From Drosophila miranda (taxonomy: Eukaryota > Arthropoda > Insecta > Diptera > Drosophilidae), in assembly GCF_003369915.1 (NCBI RefSeq), contig NW_022881614.1, positions 24,964,336 through 25,028,335 on the forward strand: a DNA stretch of 64,000 nucleotides, in the 5' to 3' direction. Positions 10,747 through 22,153 of this stretch are shown piece by piece; the stretch's first letter is position 1, and the number at the start of each line of letters is the position of its first letter. Both the position numbers and the translations under genes were made by a program. Below the pieces are notes generated by a model. That model searched no databases and was not told the origin of the DNA. It was given only the letters and a program-made list of their open reading frames with translations.

Positions 10747-11813
10747 ATAGCCGATACTCAAAATGAGTATTGGGGTATATTAGATTTGTGGTAAAAGTGG
10801 ATGTGTGTAACGTCCAGAAGGAATCGTTTCCGACCCCATAAAGTATATATATTCTTGATCAGCATCAATAGCCGAGTCGATTGGGCCCTGTCTGTCTGTC
10901 TGTCTGTCCGTCTGTCCGTCCGTCCGTCTGTCCATCTGTCCGTCTGTCCGTCCGTCCGTCTGTCCGTCCCCTTCAGCGCCTAGTGCTCAAAGACTATAAG
11001 AGCTAGAGCAACGATGTTTTGGATCCAGACTGTGGACTGTGATATGTCACAGCTACAAAAATATTTCAAAACTTCGCCCCGCCCACTTCCGACCCCACAA
11101 AGGACGAAAATCTGTGGCATTCACAATTTTAAAGATATGAGAAAACCAAAAACGTAGAATTGTAGAGAATGACCATATCTTTAAGACTGCGGAATCTGAA
11201 TTGGATCGTATTATTATTATAGCCAGCATCAAGAAAACAATTTCATTTTTTCTCGCCCTGTCTCTCTAACAAACACGTAGCATAGGCGGCTTTGCTTAGA
11301 GTAAAACATTAGCGCCTAGATCTCAGAGACTATAAAAGCTAGAGCAACCAAATTTGGTATCCACACTCCTAATATATCGGACCGAGACGAGTTTGTTTCA
11401 AAATTTCGCCACACCCCCTTCCGCCCCCGCAAAGGACGAAAATCTGGGGATATTCAAAAATCTCAGAGACTTTTAAGGCTAGAGTAACCAAATTTGGTAT
11501 CCGCACTTCTGTTAGATCTTACTATAAAACGTGTATCTCAAATTTCATCATAGATAATGACCATATCTATCAGATTGCTGAATCTGGATCAGATCAGATC
11601 ATTTTTATAGCCAATAGGAACAAATCAATTTGCAGTGGCTACGCAGCGCCCGACGTCACGCTCAGACTGATTTTCTGTCTCTCTCGCACGCACTCTTTGT
11701 CGTGTCGTTTAATATTAGCGGCGTCTGCCGGAGGAGAGCCATACTGACTTAGTATCGGGTATAACCGTAGAGTTGCGGTGTCCGCAGCAACTCACAACGT
11801 TCCCCCTCGTTAT
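10747..11813 (-). repeat. DINE-1-like element nested in copy 2 LTR
   Basis: A complete unit in minus orientation. On the plus strand it starts with ATAGCCGATACTCAAAATG and ends with the GTTGCGG...CCGCAGCAAC hairpin and CCCCTCGTTAT. There is no clear target duplication, as expected for Helitron-type insertion. The same unit sits at the same LTR position in copy 3. Confidence 0.85.
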
Positions 11814-11952
11814 ATCTCCAGTTTCCCTTAAATGTATCGTTACTTAGCCTTAAGAACAGAGAATGCATACAATAAATGTACCACCAATAAAGAAACTCAT
11901 TCCCCATATCGTTTCGCCTACCATTTCACGACAGCCAATCCCACATTCTCGT

Positions 11953-12176
11953 ACCAACACATTACCCCCACCTCTAACGAAAAGCTCCCGAAGCACTGAC
12001 AATTAGCCGGTAAGAACGCCCCCCACACCAACACATTGCCCCGCGTTTAGCCATAAGCTCCCGAGACACGAACCGTTAGCCGGTGACAACTCCCCACCGG
12101 GCCAACACAATACCCCCACCTCTAAACTTAAGCTCCCGAAGCACAGACTAGCCGATAAGAACCCCCGCCCCTTCCC
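11953..12176 (+). repeat. three imperfect 75-bp tandem repeats in LTR (U3)
   Basis: Units start with CCAACACA at about 11953, 12028 and 12102. Each has a C-rich run, AAGCTCCCGA and a TAGCCGGT/TAGCCGAT block. Their position upstream of the AATAAA signal places them in U3, so they could be enhancer-like. Copy 3 has the same array at about 35265-35488; the 3' LTR at 47165 has lost part of it. Confidence 0.75.
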
Positions 12177-12377
12177 TTCGCGGCTTCGGGACGCTCCGCG
12201 TCTTTCCCTTTCCCGAGCGCGCAAGTGCCGAGCAGACTTCACTTACGCGGAGACCCGGGCCGAGAATAGACGTTGTCCCGCGTGACAACTAAGATACAAG
12301 TTAAGAATCCTTCCGGGAACGTGACGAAACAACAAAAAATATTCAATGTAACAAATTACCTGTATAACCAGCTAGCT

Positions 12378-12383
12378 AATAAA
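12378..12383 (+). promoter_or_regulatory. LTR polyadenylation signal
   Basis: AATAAA within GCTAATAAATCATTATTG, about 430 bases before the LTR end, is the best candidate for the R-region poly(A) signal. Two other AATAAA hexamers occur near 11870-11890. Confidence 0.5.
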
Positions 12384-12527
12384 TCATTATTGTAACGAGA
12401 ACCAACCCCGTGTAAGTCATTTTTGGGGATCCAAACCCCTCCCCGGTCACCCTTACCAACAACTACTCGCCAGCGAGCCACACTCACCTCCACTAACCCC
12501 CGACCAATCCTCGAAACCCCACCCTCA

Positions 12528-12670
12528 CGCAGGTGTGACACGCCCTGCGCCCCTCTCTCGACCCCCACAGGTGTGACTCGCCCTGTGACCCCTCTTTCCC
12601 GACCCACGCAGGTGTGCTTCGCCCTGCGCCCGCCTCTCTCTCGACCCACGCGGGTGTGCCTCGCTCCGCG
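12528..12670 (+). repeat. array of four covarying hairpins in LTR (U5 side)
   Basis: Four repeats spaced 38-42 bp share GGTGTG and a CTCTCTCGACCC-like spacer. Each can fold: CGCAGG/CCTGCG (12528/12544), CACAGG/CCTGTG (12566/12582), CGCAGG/CCTGCG (12607/12623) and CGCGGG/TCCGCG (12649/12665, with one G-U pair). Both sides of the stem change together, which suggests selection on an RNA fold. Three of the four units also contain the E-box CAGGTG. Confidence 0.7.
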
Positions 12671-12809
12671 CCTTTCTTCTCGACCCTCCCGTCCGCCCAG
12701 TAAGACGAGCCGACCCCCTTTCGGAGTTCCTGCGAACTACAAATTTCTTGTAGGAAGACCCCTGGACATGACTGAGCTTACCTCAGCCTGGAAGAGGAGA
12801 CATTACAAG

Positions 12810-12827
12810 TGGCGCCCGAGCAGGGAC
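12810..12827 (+). other. primer-binding site, tRNA-Lys type
   Basis: TGGCGCCCGAGCAGGGAC follows the LTR end after AG. It matches the 3' end complement of tRNA-Lys at all but one base, as far as I recall that sequence. It marks the start of minus-strand DNA synthesis. The leader from 12828 to 13159 has no gene that I can see. Confidence 0.85.
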
Positions 12828-13159
12828 CCGAAGGAAACTCTAACGAGGGGTTCGTGGATTAAAAACCCACGGCAGTCAGGAGTGCAAGAGACAGACCAAA
12901 AAAAAAAAGGGGGAAAGATAGCCCCCGCGTGTACGCCTACGTGCATACGCGGCCGATCGCTCGACCGCAGAAAAAAACCCACCCCACTACCGCGGCGCGT
13001 AACCGTGCTCAAATCCCCACAATTCTAACGGTGAGGATCGCGAACGAGTCTACGTGTACGTGTACTAAGTGACAGTGAAAAGAAAAGGGAACACAGTACC
13101 TCAAGATCCCGGACGCTCAACCAGTCCGTAGGAACAGCGACGCAACGACCAAGAGAAGC

Positions 13160-14686
13160 ATGGAGCCCTATACGGGGGAACAATCAGGTGAGTACGACGG
13201 GGACGAATTGACCGTTAATCCGGGGGTCAGCACCGGCTGGATCCACAAGCGCCGCCGGGAAGAACTGGAAGCCTTCGCGGAAGAATTCGGGTTCGACCGC
13301 GAAGGGACAGTTGAGGACCTACGGAAAAGGTTCGCCACGCTGGTCGAAGGACCCCTCGAACAAGAGGCCTGGATTCGACTGGCGGAACTCGAACGGCAAT
13401 ACGCCAAACCACCGGGACGCGCAAAGTCGCCGCAACCCTCTACTTCCGGGCAGGCGGAGAGACGGAAGGCAGACCCCAAAAGCGGTCTGCAGATCCCTGG
13501 GGCCCCCGAAGGCAGACCAACCGGCACGCCCATCGTGGTGACCGCAGCCGCCCCCCCAAGACCCCCGTCCCCAGAGGTCCGCCCCTCACCCATGAGGAGG
13601 CTCCTCCCTGAAAGCGATAGACCCCGGGGAGGTAACGACGCGTTGGAAGCCCATCGATACAGTCAAGCTGCCCAGATGGCGGAACGGATTAGGAGGTGGG
13701 GGATCCAATTCGACGGACAGGATGATCCGTTGTCTTTCATCGAGCTGTTGGAAGAGCGCGCGCTTTCGTACGGGATAGACACCAACCACTTGCCTCGAGC
13801 TATGGCGGAAATCCTTATCGACCGTGCCAACCGCTGGTTCCGCACCAGCAGGCTGCAAGGCGCCTCGTGGGTCAACTTCCGGCAAGAATTTTTGTCCTTT
13901 TTCCTCCCGCCGCGGTATTTCGAACAGTTAGAGGATCAGATCCGAGCCCGCAAGCAAGCGACGGGCGAGTTATTCAAGGACTTCATAATCGAGCTCAGGT
14001 TGCTCATGCACCACGCCGGGTACGATGATGCCCAAGAGCTCAACAGGATTTATGATAATACTCTGCCGGCATATCAACTGTACGTGCGAAGACACGAACT
14101 GCGAAGTTTGGCCCAACTAACTATGTAGGCTACGGAACTCGAATCCATCCAAGAGCGGAATAACCCCACTGCTCCCACTGCCCCTCGGCCCGGCCCAAGA
14201 TACACTAGACCGACGACGCACCAGACGCAAAACGAGGTCGAAGCAAACCGGACCTCCTTTCGGAAGCCCCAATGGGACACGGCAGGACCGGCAAGGAGAC
14301 CATCGTCAAACCGACCCGACACTCCAGCGCCGGAAGTCGCTCACCGCATGGTCACCACCCCCATCGCCAACCCACGGATGGCCTGTCGCCGCTGCGGCGA
14401 AGCCGGCCATGCCTCCCACAATTGCACCAACCCCTCTATCCTGTTCTGTTGGGAATGCGGTAAGCGAGGCGTAAGGCCATCGATTGCTGCCGCCAAGACT
14501 CGTCGGGAAACGATCAGCGTCCCCGACTGGCACGGGAACAGCCGGGAACGACGCCTCCCTAAACCCAGAACTAAGCCACCCACTACAGACACAGGACGGC
14601 CGGATAGTGGCGAGGGTGACGATAGGAGGACGGGCCACAGAGGCCACTGTGGATACCGGGGCGTCCCGGAGTTTCGTCAGCGCTAA
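13160..14686 (+). pseudogene. gag: gag, gypsy copy 2
   Basis: The most complete gag in the window. From the ATG at 13160 it encodes 322 codons to a TAG at 14126-14128, then continues in the same frame to 14686. The N-terminal third is acidic and basic mixed, followed by a proline-rich linker. A helical capsid region resembling the retrotransposon gag domain starts around residue 165 (RIRRWGIQFDGQDDPLSFIELLEE). Beyond the TAG lie a basic stretch and a CCHC zinc knuckle (CRRCGEAGHASHNC), then part of a second. As in the other copies the knuckle lies beyond the stop, so normal translation would give a Gag without nucleocapsid. Confidence 0.85.
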
Positions 14687-15725
14687 CCTCGCCCGGCAGC
14701 TCGGCAACGACGCCGGCCTCAGGGAAGCGTGCGTCCAGATCCGCCTGGCAGACGGGTCGGTACGCGAAATAACGCAAATTCTGTTGGCGTTCGTTAAACT
14801 GGACAAACGCGAGGTACAGATACCGCTCCTAGTGTTACCAAACATGCTAGAGCAGGTCATCGTGGGGACGGACTTCCTCTGCGCCATCGAAACATCGATA
14901 CAGTGTGGCACCACCCTCCTCCGACTCCGCGACAGTCGCCTCGCGACAAATACACCGGTAGTTACCGCCAGCCAGGTGCACAACCCGGAACACGCGCCTA
15001 CGAAACCTAAGGCGACGAACGATACGCCACGCAAACAAGGAATCAGGAACACGAAGCCCAGGACCCCGACGGAACGCCCTGACCCCAACCAGGGCAAAAT
15101 CTCGGGTAAGGCAACAAGGGACGCGAACAGACCCACCAGGACCCCCGGTCCAACGTCCTCGACGAGTGGTGGAGAGCCCGGAGCAACGATCGAACCCCCA
15201 CGGCGGCGACAATCGTCCAGCGGCCCAGCGCCGAATACAACGACCACGTTAGCCGCCCCGGCGAGCGAGCGCGGTAACGCAGCCCTTTCGATAACGGAAA
15301 CTCCCACATCCGAAATCGTCCTTACTGCCCGAAGTTTTCCCAGCCGAGAACCGGGAATAGGAGCAACAGCCACTCGAGACACCGACCGGGGCCCCGACGC
15401 GCCCGTGGCCGGAGATCAACTCATCAGCACCAACGGCACGGGGCGCTGCCGGAGCCACCCTCCCCGCGTCGCCGAAGGTTTCACTATAGCAGGCACCAGA
15501 GCGGAAATCTGCGTCACCCGAACGAGCCACTGGTCTAGTACTAGCGGCATCATCGAGACCCGCATGTTCGTGCATCACGCCGAACGACACAACCCATGTA
15601 TTCAGCCGGAGTCCCCGACCCCTGGCCTCCCGACGTGGCGCCGCAAATCCAGGAATTCCTGGACGAAGAGCTGCCGAAGCTCGCAGGCCTCCGAGGGACC
15701 ACGGACCTCACGGAGCACACGATAG
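14475..15725 (+). pseudogene. pol: protease region of pol, gypsy copy 2
   Basis: Same arrangement as copy 1: a +1 frame relative to gag, DTGAS near 14655, then a long low-complexity linker overlapping the RT frame from 15596. It shares GGGTGAC and CTTACTGCC variants with copy 3, against GGGCGAC and CTTTCTGCC in copy 1. Confidence 0.8.
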
Positions 15726-17083
15726 TTATGAGGGACCAGCGTCCCATAAAGCAACGGTACTACCCAAAGAACCCGGCTATGCGTCGGATCATCGACGAGC
15801 AGGTCGACCAGCTGATAGCAGAAGGCCTGATCGAGCCCTCGCGAAGTCCCCACAGCGCCCCCATTGTCCTCGTCCGCAAAAAGGACGGGAGGTGGCGCAT
15901 GTGTGTGGACTATCGACAACTAAACGAACATTCGGTCCCGGACGCATACCCGTTGCCGAGGATCAACTATATACTGGAAAGACTCCGAAACGCGCGGTTC
16001 ATCACCACGCTGGATCTGAAGAATGGATACTGGCAGATACCGATGGCCCATGACAGTAAGGAGGCCACGGCGTTCACGGTGCCCGGAAGAGGCCTCTATC
16101 AGTGGAAGGTAATGCCTTTCGGGTTACATTCCGCGGGATCCACGTTCCAGCGTACCCTCGACACGGTCATCGGCGCAGACATGGAACCCTTCGCTTTCGC
16201 GTATCTGGACGACATCGTCATCGTCGGCAAGGATTTCGCGGAACATTTGCGCAACGTCAAGAGAGTCTTCTCGCGACTGCGCCGGGCCAATCTGCGGATC
16301 AACGCAGACAAATGCGTATTTTTCCAGCGCCGCATAAAATACCTGGGTCACATGGTCAGCGAGGAAGGCATTCATACCGACCCTGACAAGATAGCGGCCG
16401 TCAAAGACCTGAGACCGCCCACTAACCTGAAGGAATTGCGACAATGCATAGGTATGGCGGGCTGATATCGTCGATTCATCCCCAATTTCGCCACCATAGT
16501 GCAACCGATGTCATTGCTACTAAAGAAGGGGAGAGCATGGGCATGGGGGCAGGAACAACAGGACTCCTTCGACGAACTCAAAATGCGACTCACCACCGCC
16601 CCGGTGTTCGCCTGCCCGGACTTCAACGTCAAATTCTCCCTGCAGACCGACGCGAGCAACGTGGGTGTGGGCGCGGTCCTCACCCAAGAGATCGAAGGGA
16701 AGGAACGCGTCATCGCCTACGTCAGCCGGCGCCTTAACAAGGCAGAGGAGAATTATTCGGCCACCGACAAGGAATGCCTGGCCGTCATATGGGCAATCCG
16801 GAAATTGCGCTGTTACTTGGAAGGATACCGGTTCGACGTGGTGACCGACCATCTCGCGCTGAAATGGCTAAACACCCTTGAGAGCCCTTACGGGAGAGTG
16901 GCGAGATGGGCGCTGGAGCTGCAGCAGTACCAATACGACGTACATTATCGGGCCGGCAACCAGAACGTGGTCGCAAACGCGCTCTCTAGGCAACCTTTGG
17001 AATCCCTTTCACGCGTCGAAGAAGAGGGCACGACCTGCCCGTGGCTCAGAAGAAGGATCCAACAAGTTCACGACGAGCCCTAA
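15596..17083 (+). pseudogene. pol: reverse transcriptase / RNase H of pol, gypsy copy 2
   Basis: A full RT with the YLDDIVIV catalytic motif, then RNase H. The frame is cut by TGA at 16463-16465, in the RT connection region right after GMAG, where copy 1 has TGG. It reopens in the same frame until TAA at 17081-17083. The TGA is shared with copy 3 (39774-39776), so it arose before those two separated. Catalytic residues of both domains remain. Confidence 0.85.
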
Positions 17084-18297
17084 AAATACCCGGACTACAC
17101 GTACGAAAACGGGCAGCTTTACCGAAACCTGGGGCACGGAGCCGACGATGACGACCACGTGCCGTGGAAGCTCTGCGTGCCCAAGGACTGCCGAGCGAGA
17201 GTCCTCCGCGAGTGCCACGACCAACCGACGGCAGGCCACCTCGGCGTACGAAAAACTATCACGAGGATATCCCAGAGGTATTATTGGCCGGGATTTTATC
17301 GCGACGTGAGGCGATATATCCGCGGTTGCGTGAGCTGCCAGTGGGCAGGATGCTCACTCGCAAGGCCGAGGAACCCTTCGCCACCCTGTGCGCCGACTTC
17401 GTCGGACCGTTACCCCGATCCAAACGGGGGAACGCCATCCTGCTAGTTTTCTTTGACACCTTCTCCCAATGGGTCGAACTGGTGCCCCTTAAGAAGGCAA
17501 CGACGGCTAGCCTCGAACGAGCTTTCAGGGAACGCATACTGAGTAGCTTCGGTGTTCCGAAGCTGTTTGTCTGTGACAACGGCACCCAGTTCACCAGTCG
17601 GTCGTTCAAGACCTTGCTGCACACCGCCGGCGGGGAACTCCAACACACCGCGCCCTATTGTCCGCAAGAGAACCCGACGGAAAGGGCAAACCGGACCGTG
17701 AAGACGATGATCGCCCAATTCGTGGACGATCACCAAAACACGTGGGACGAACTCTTGCCAGAAATGACGCTGGCGATCAACTCGAGCGTCTCGGAGACTA
17801 CCGGTTTCAGCCCGGCATTCCTCGTACACGGAAGAGAGCCCCGACTGCCCGGCGCCTTATACGACGAGGTCACGCCGGGGACGGGAAGCGCCCAGGAAAC
17901 TCCTATGGGTAAGGCCGCCAGGCTAAAAGAAGTGTTCGCCATCGTCAGAGACAACATTCAAAGGGCCAGCCAAGAACAATGGAGGCACTACAACCTTCGC
18001 CGACGACAGTGGCGTCGGTTCGCTAGTACTGGACGGCAGCATCACCTCTCAAACGCCGCCGAAGGCTTCGCGGCAAAACTGGCCCCTAAATTTGACGGCC
18101 CCTATCGCGTGAAGGGTTTCCCGTCGCCAAACATCGTTCAGCTGCAGCACCCGAGCAGCCGGAAACGGAAGGTCGCCAACATCAACGATCTGAGAGAATT
18201 CCACGACCGCGAACCCGACGAACGTGCCGGGGAGGCGGACAACCCAGGTACCGCCGAACAAGCGCCGGACCACGACAGGGGCACAGGTACCGGCTGA
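17084..18297 (+). pseudogene. pol: integrase of pol, gypsy copy 2
   Basis: The HHCC domain is in the RT frame and the DDE core in a different frame, the same break as in the other copies. Two substitutions are private to copy 2: CAA for AAA in the FSKWVEL motif near 17466, and GGG for GTG near 17632. Elsewhere it carries the copy 3 variants (GTCGCC at 18122, GAACCCG at 18211). Confidence 0.8.
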
Positions 18298-18539
18298 AAC
18301 GAAGGGAAAAGGGGGGGAAGGGGCGACCGTGCCGGGGAAAAACCCGAGCGAGGCAAGCGACGACTGCCCGGATCCCGAAAAGTACCGACACTAGGTCGAC
18401 CGACGGCGTAGCCCGCGACAAGCGTCTCCGGCAGTCCAAGACCCCACCATCACCGATCAGTGCCATTCCGCCACCACAGCCGAACGGTCGAATCGATCCC
18501 AACCCAAACGCATCCGAAGATAACGCAAAACCATACAAC

Positions 18540-19858
18540 ATGAAGGACCTACTGATTTTCCTCACTCTGCTAACCTCGACGCGCGCGCTGGTCAAGTTGA
18601 ATGACTACACTAACGCGGACTATATCCCAATAGCGGACGGGGACGCCATCATTTGGGCCAACCACGGATACCTGCACCACACTACGAACGTGACTTCATA
18701 CGAAGATTACGTCGCCGAAACGGAACAAGCCGCGGAGCTGTTTAGCCTAGACCGGATGGCGCAAGTGATAGCAGCCGACCTGGACCACATCAAGAACCTG
18801 GTGGCCACGCTAAGGGTCCACCATCGGGGAACAAGGAGTATAAACTTGCTCGGAACAGCATTGAAGGTAGTGGCCGGAACGCCCGACTTCGACGACTGGG
18901 AGCAGGTCAAATTCCAACAAAAGCAGCTGGCGGAGTCCAGCCGTGGCCAAAACGAAATCAACTCCAGGATTCAAACCCGAATCAACGAGCTGACCCGCCT
19001 CGTGAACCACATCGCCAAGGAGGACAACAGGATCATTATAACGGATCTGGAAGACCTCCTCCTGGCCTTAACCCTTGCCAAGATCAACGTGATCAGCCCG
19101 CCCTTCTGGACGGCGCTGACATTAAGGAATTGGGCGAGCAACACCTCGCTAACATCAGCCTAGTGGAGCTACTAGAAGTGTCAAACATTAGCGTCTTCCA
19201 GAGCGCAGACCTACTCCACTTTCTCATCAAGTTTCCCCAACCGAAGCTGGTCTGTAGGAAAATGCTTATTTTCCCGGTCCAACATCAGAACAAGATACTG
19301 GATTTCAGCGAGGGAGACATCGTGGCAGAATGCGGGCCCCAAACCCTCAGCATCGGGGATTGCGAAGCCACCATCGGCGCCACGTTTTGCAGAGAACGCG
19401 AGGGGATCACCTGCGCTCAGCAGATGGTGACCGGGTCCGTCGCGCACTGCGCGACTTCGCCCGGTCACTTGGATCCGATCGTCGTGGTGGACCACGGCAC
19501 CATCATCGTCAACGACGCAAGGTTCACCGTTGTAGATGAGGCGGGGACCACCCAAGCAATCTCGGGATCGTACCTGGTTACGTATTCCCACCGGGTCTCG
19601 TTTAACGGGACCTGGTACGTGAATCACCTCGGCGACTCCAAAAGAAAGGCGGTGGTACCGGCGATGACTCGAATAAACGTAACGGCACACAAGGAAAAGC
19701 TAAGCTTGCCGTTCCTACGGGAGTTAAGCCTACAAAATTCAAACTACATCGACGACGATGACGATAAGGAGCGCCGCCTCCTATTTGTTCACCCTCGTCG
19801 TCGCCATCCCTCTCTGCGCCATCATCTGGGTGCTATACCGCCGCCTCAAAATAAATAA
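18540..19858 (+). pseudogene. env: env-like glycoprotein gene, gypsy copy 2
   Basis: The ATG at 18540 starts the same signal peptide as in copies 1 and 3. A one-base deletion in a C run near 19098 ends the first frame at 19163; the rest continues in another frame to 19858. It also has the 11-bp deletion before the membrane anchor seen in copy 1. Doubly broken. Confidence 0.85.
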
Positions 19859-19888
19859 TAAAATAAACGAGGGGGAACGTTGTGAGTT

Positions 19889-22153
19889 TGTAGCATACAA
19901 CGTATAGCGATACGCTATCATAACGAGCTGATCTTATTGTAGCGACCAGAGGAGCACGCGCTGGTTCCGGCTTCTATTTGTCGTCGGCAAGGGGGGGGTG
20001 AGGATTTACCACTGTGCTACCTGCTCGCATTGGATACATATAATAATATTGATTTCGCGTGCGGTTTTCCTCCCTAACACATGATCGATCGGACTGGCCA
20101 TACAGAAAAGAAACTACCAAGAGTGACAAGCTATGCACACATAGAGGTTGCTCTGCAAAGAAAACAGAACATGCTGAAGTACGGGTTGTGCTGCTGAGTA
20201 GCTGTAGGTGTAGCAGCGTTTTGCTCACCCTACCTTGACCATCTGGGCCGCAAAGCCATATTAGTGGCCGATGATCCCTAAATCCCCCAGACTCACTTCA
20301 TTTCCATAATCCACTCGGCATGGCGCCCTAAAATAATTTAGTTCATTATCGATTTCATTTTAAAACTTATTTATTACTTGACACAGGGGCATTTCCCTAC
20401 TCTACTTAAACTCCCAATTGACTCAATAACTATTTTAGCGAACAACAGGATGCGAGAATATTCCAGGTTGGAAATTAAAATAATACTAATAATAATTAAA
20501 ATAGAAGAATTATAACTAAATAGAAAAAAAAAGAATTAAATGTGTATATAATAAAAAAAACAGTATATGTATATAGGAGGTAGCCGCTAAACTGGCATAC
20601 AAATTTAACAGAGCATTTGTGACAACAACAAAAAACCCATGGTTACTGTTCTTGCTATCTCTTCCGGCATGTGGATCTGCCCAACTGTTTTACCTCTCCC
20701 CTTCTTTCTTTCCTATACCTCTCCTTCTCTCACGCTCATGCATGCAATTTATTTAGAGTAAAGCAATATTCTTTCACTTACGTGCCATCCATCTCCAAAA
20801 GCGCTTTTGTCGAAGACGATCCGCTTGCTATAATTGCTGTAAATGTAATTTTATTGGGAGAGCACAACAACAAAAAGAGAAAAGAAGAGAAAGAACAAGG
20901 CGCGCAGAGGCTTTCGGGGACTGCTTTTTTTCTTTGCTTTTGAGCATTGATATTGTATTTCTATTCCCTTATGCCTTTCTTTTCTTTGGGCTCCACATAG
21001 GGCTAGCCCTTACGGTTTAAGGGAAAAGAAAAGCAAGACTGAATTAACGGCGCTACACTGCCGAAAGGGGAGCAAGGTATTTGTATTCGTACTCACTAAG
21101 ACCTTGCCTATTGGCTCATGGGTATAATTTTGATCTGGGTTTTTATTTCCTCTACTTTTTTTTCACTAAGCCAGGTCGGCCGAGGGCAAGATATTTACGC
21201 AAAAAAACTTGGGGGCCAAAAAAAAATGTTCAATATTCCGCTTTTAGTTTCGCAGCTTCCCGGCGCCGACGATGCTGCTGATGCACTGAGTCGGACCCAC
21301 AGCTGGAGCGGCGGACTCTCTGCCTTGCGCTTCTCTGCGCCAGCGGCGAATTCGATCGGTTCTTGTGCTTTTTTTTTTTTCGGGAGCGCAGTCTCTTCTC
21401 TTCCCTTTCTATGGCCAGCTGGTTGTGGCTGCGGCCGGCTCGGTCATCGATCCCAATTATCTTTTTCCGCTATTCTCCCTTGGAAATCTGCTTGGCACAA
21501 CGTGCCAATTCTGTAATACAAGAAAACCCATGTTCCATTTAACACTACCTAGCGACACCTAAACCCCAATGTCCAACTTACCGCTATGTGGCGATTGGCA
21601 CTCTTGTTATATTAACTTGCAAATGGCCGTCCGAAACAAAAAAAAGAGACCACTTTCGGATGCCTTGCCTCCGGCGTGGGGTCAGAATGGAACGCCCCCT
21701 TACTGGGGTGGCAAATTTCTTTTCGATTTCTTTATGGTATAATTTGAAAGCAACACGATTCTTTTGTTTGTCTTTTTTTCTTTGATTTAGCACTGGCGCG
21801 AGGTTTAGTTATGTTTTTCCGCTAATATTTCCTCTTTCCACCACAAACACTACCTTCTGAAGTGGGGCCCAAAATCGAAAAGAGCGACCGTAGCTGGACT
21901 TGCATTCACGAACCCTCCTAACAGCGAAAGTGCCAACCACCATTTCCCTCGAGTTAACATAACCGCGGCCGACTCTCTCCCGAGTCCGACCGTCTGCCCA
22001 AAAAGTACCCGTCGATCACGAGCAATAGGGGCGCTAAACGCAATTACGATATTCCCTGGATTTAAAATTTTTGATTAGTTTTTTTTTTTTCCGTTCTTTT
22101 ATTTTTGTTGTTGTTGTAGTAATATTTTTGTAGCTGGTTCAAGCGTCACTACA
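19889..22153. mobile_element. solo LTR, 2.26 kb, second copy
   Basis: The same element at the same site as 6069-8330, flanked by AGTT at 19885-19888 and 22154-22157. It differs by small homopolymer changes and a few substitutions. Its presence at an identical position shows that units 1 and 2 share ancestry at their 3' ends. Confidence 0.85.

Larger units (their letters stand above)
10672..12807 (+). mobile_element. 5' LTR of gypsy copy 2 (with nested DINE-1)
   Basis: The LTR begins TGTAACGAACC and ends GGAGACATTACA, directly before AG and the primer-binding site. It is about 1.07 kb without the DINE-1 insertion at 10747-11813. The first 21 bases after TG include the inverted repeat ACGAACCTT/AAGGTTCGT. 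It contains a triple 75-bp repeat, an AATAAA signal at 12378 and a hairpin array. It is nearly identical to the copy 3 5' LTR, including the nested insertion at the same base. Confidence 0.9.

Noticed and set aside
12423-13028. 201-codon proline/threonine-rich open frame across LTR end and primer site
   Set aside because: It runs through the hairpin array and primer-binding site; the copy 3 equivalent is broken by one base. Not coding.
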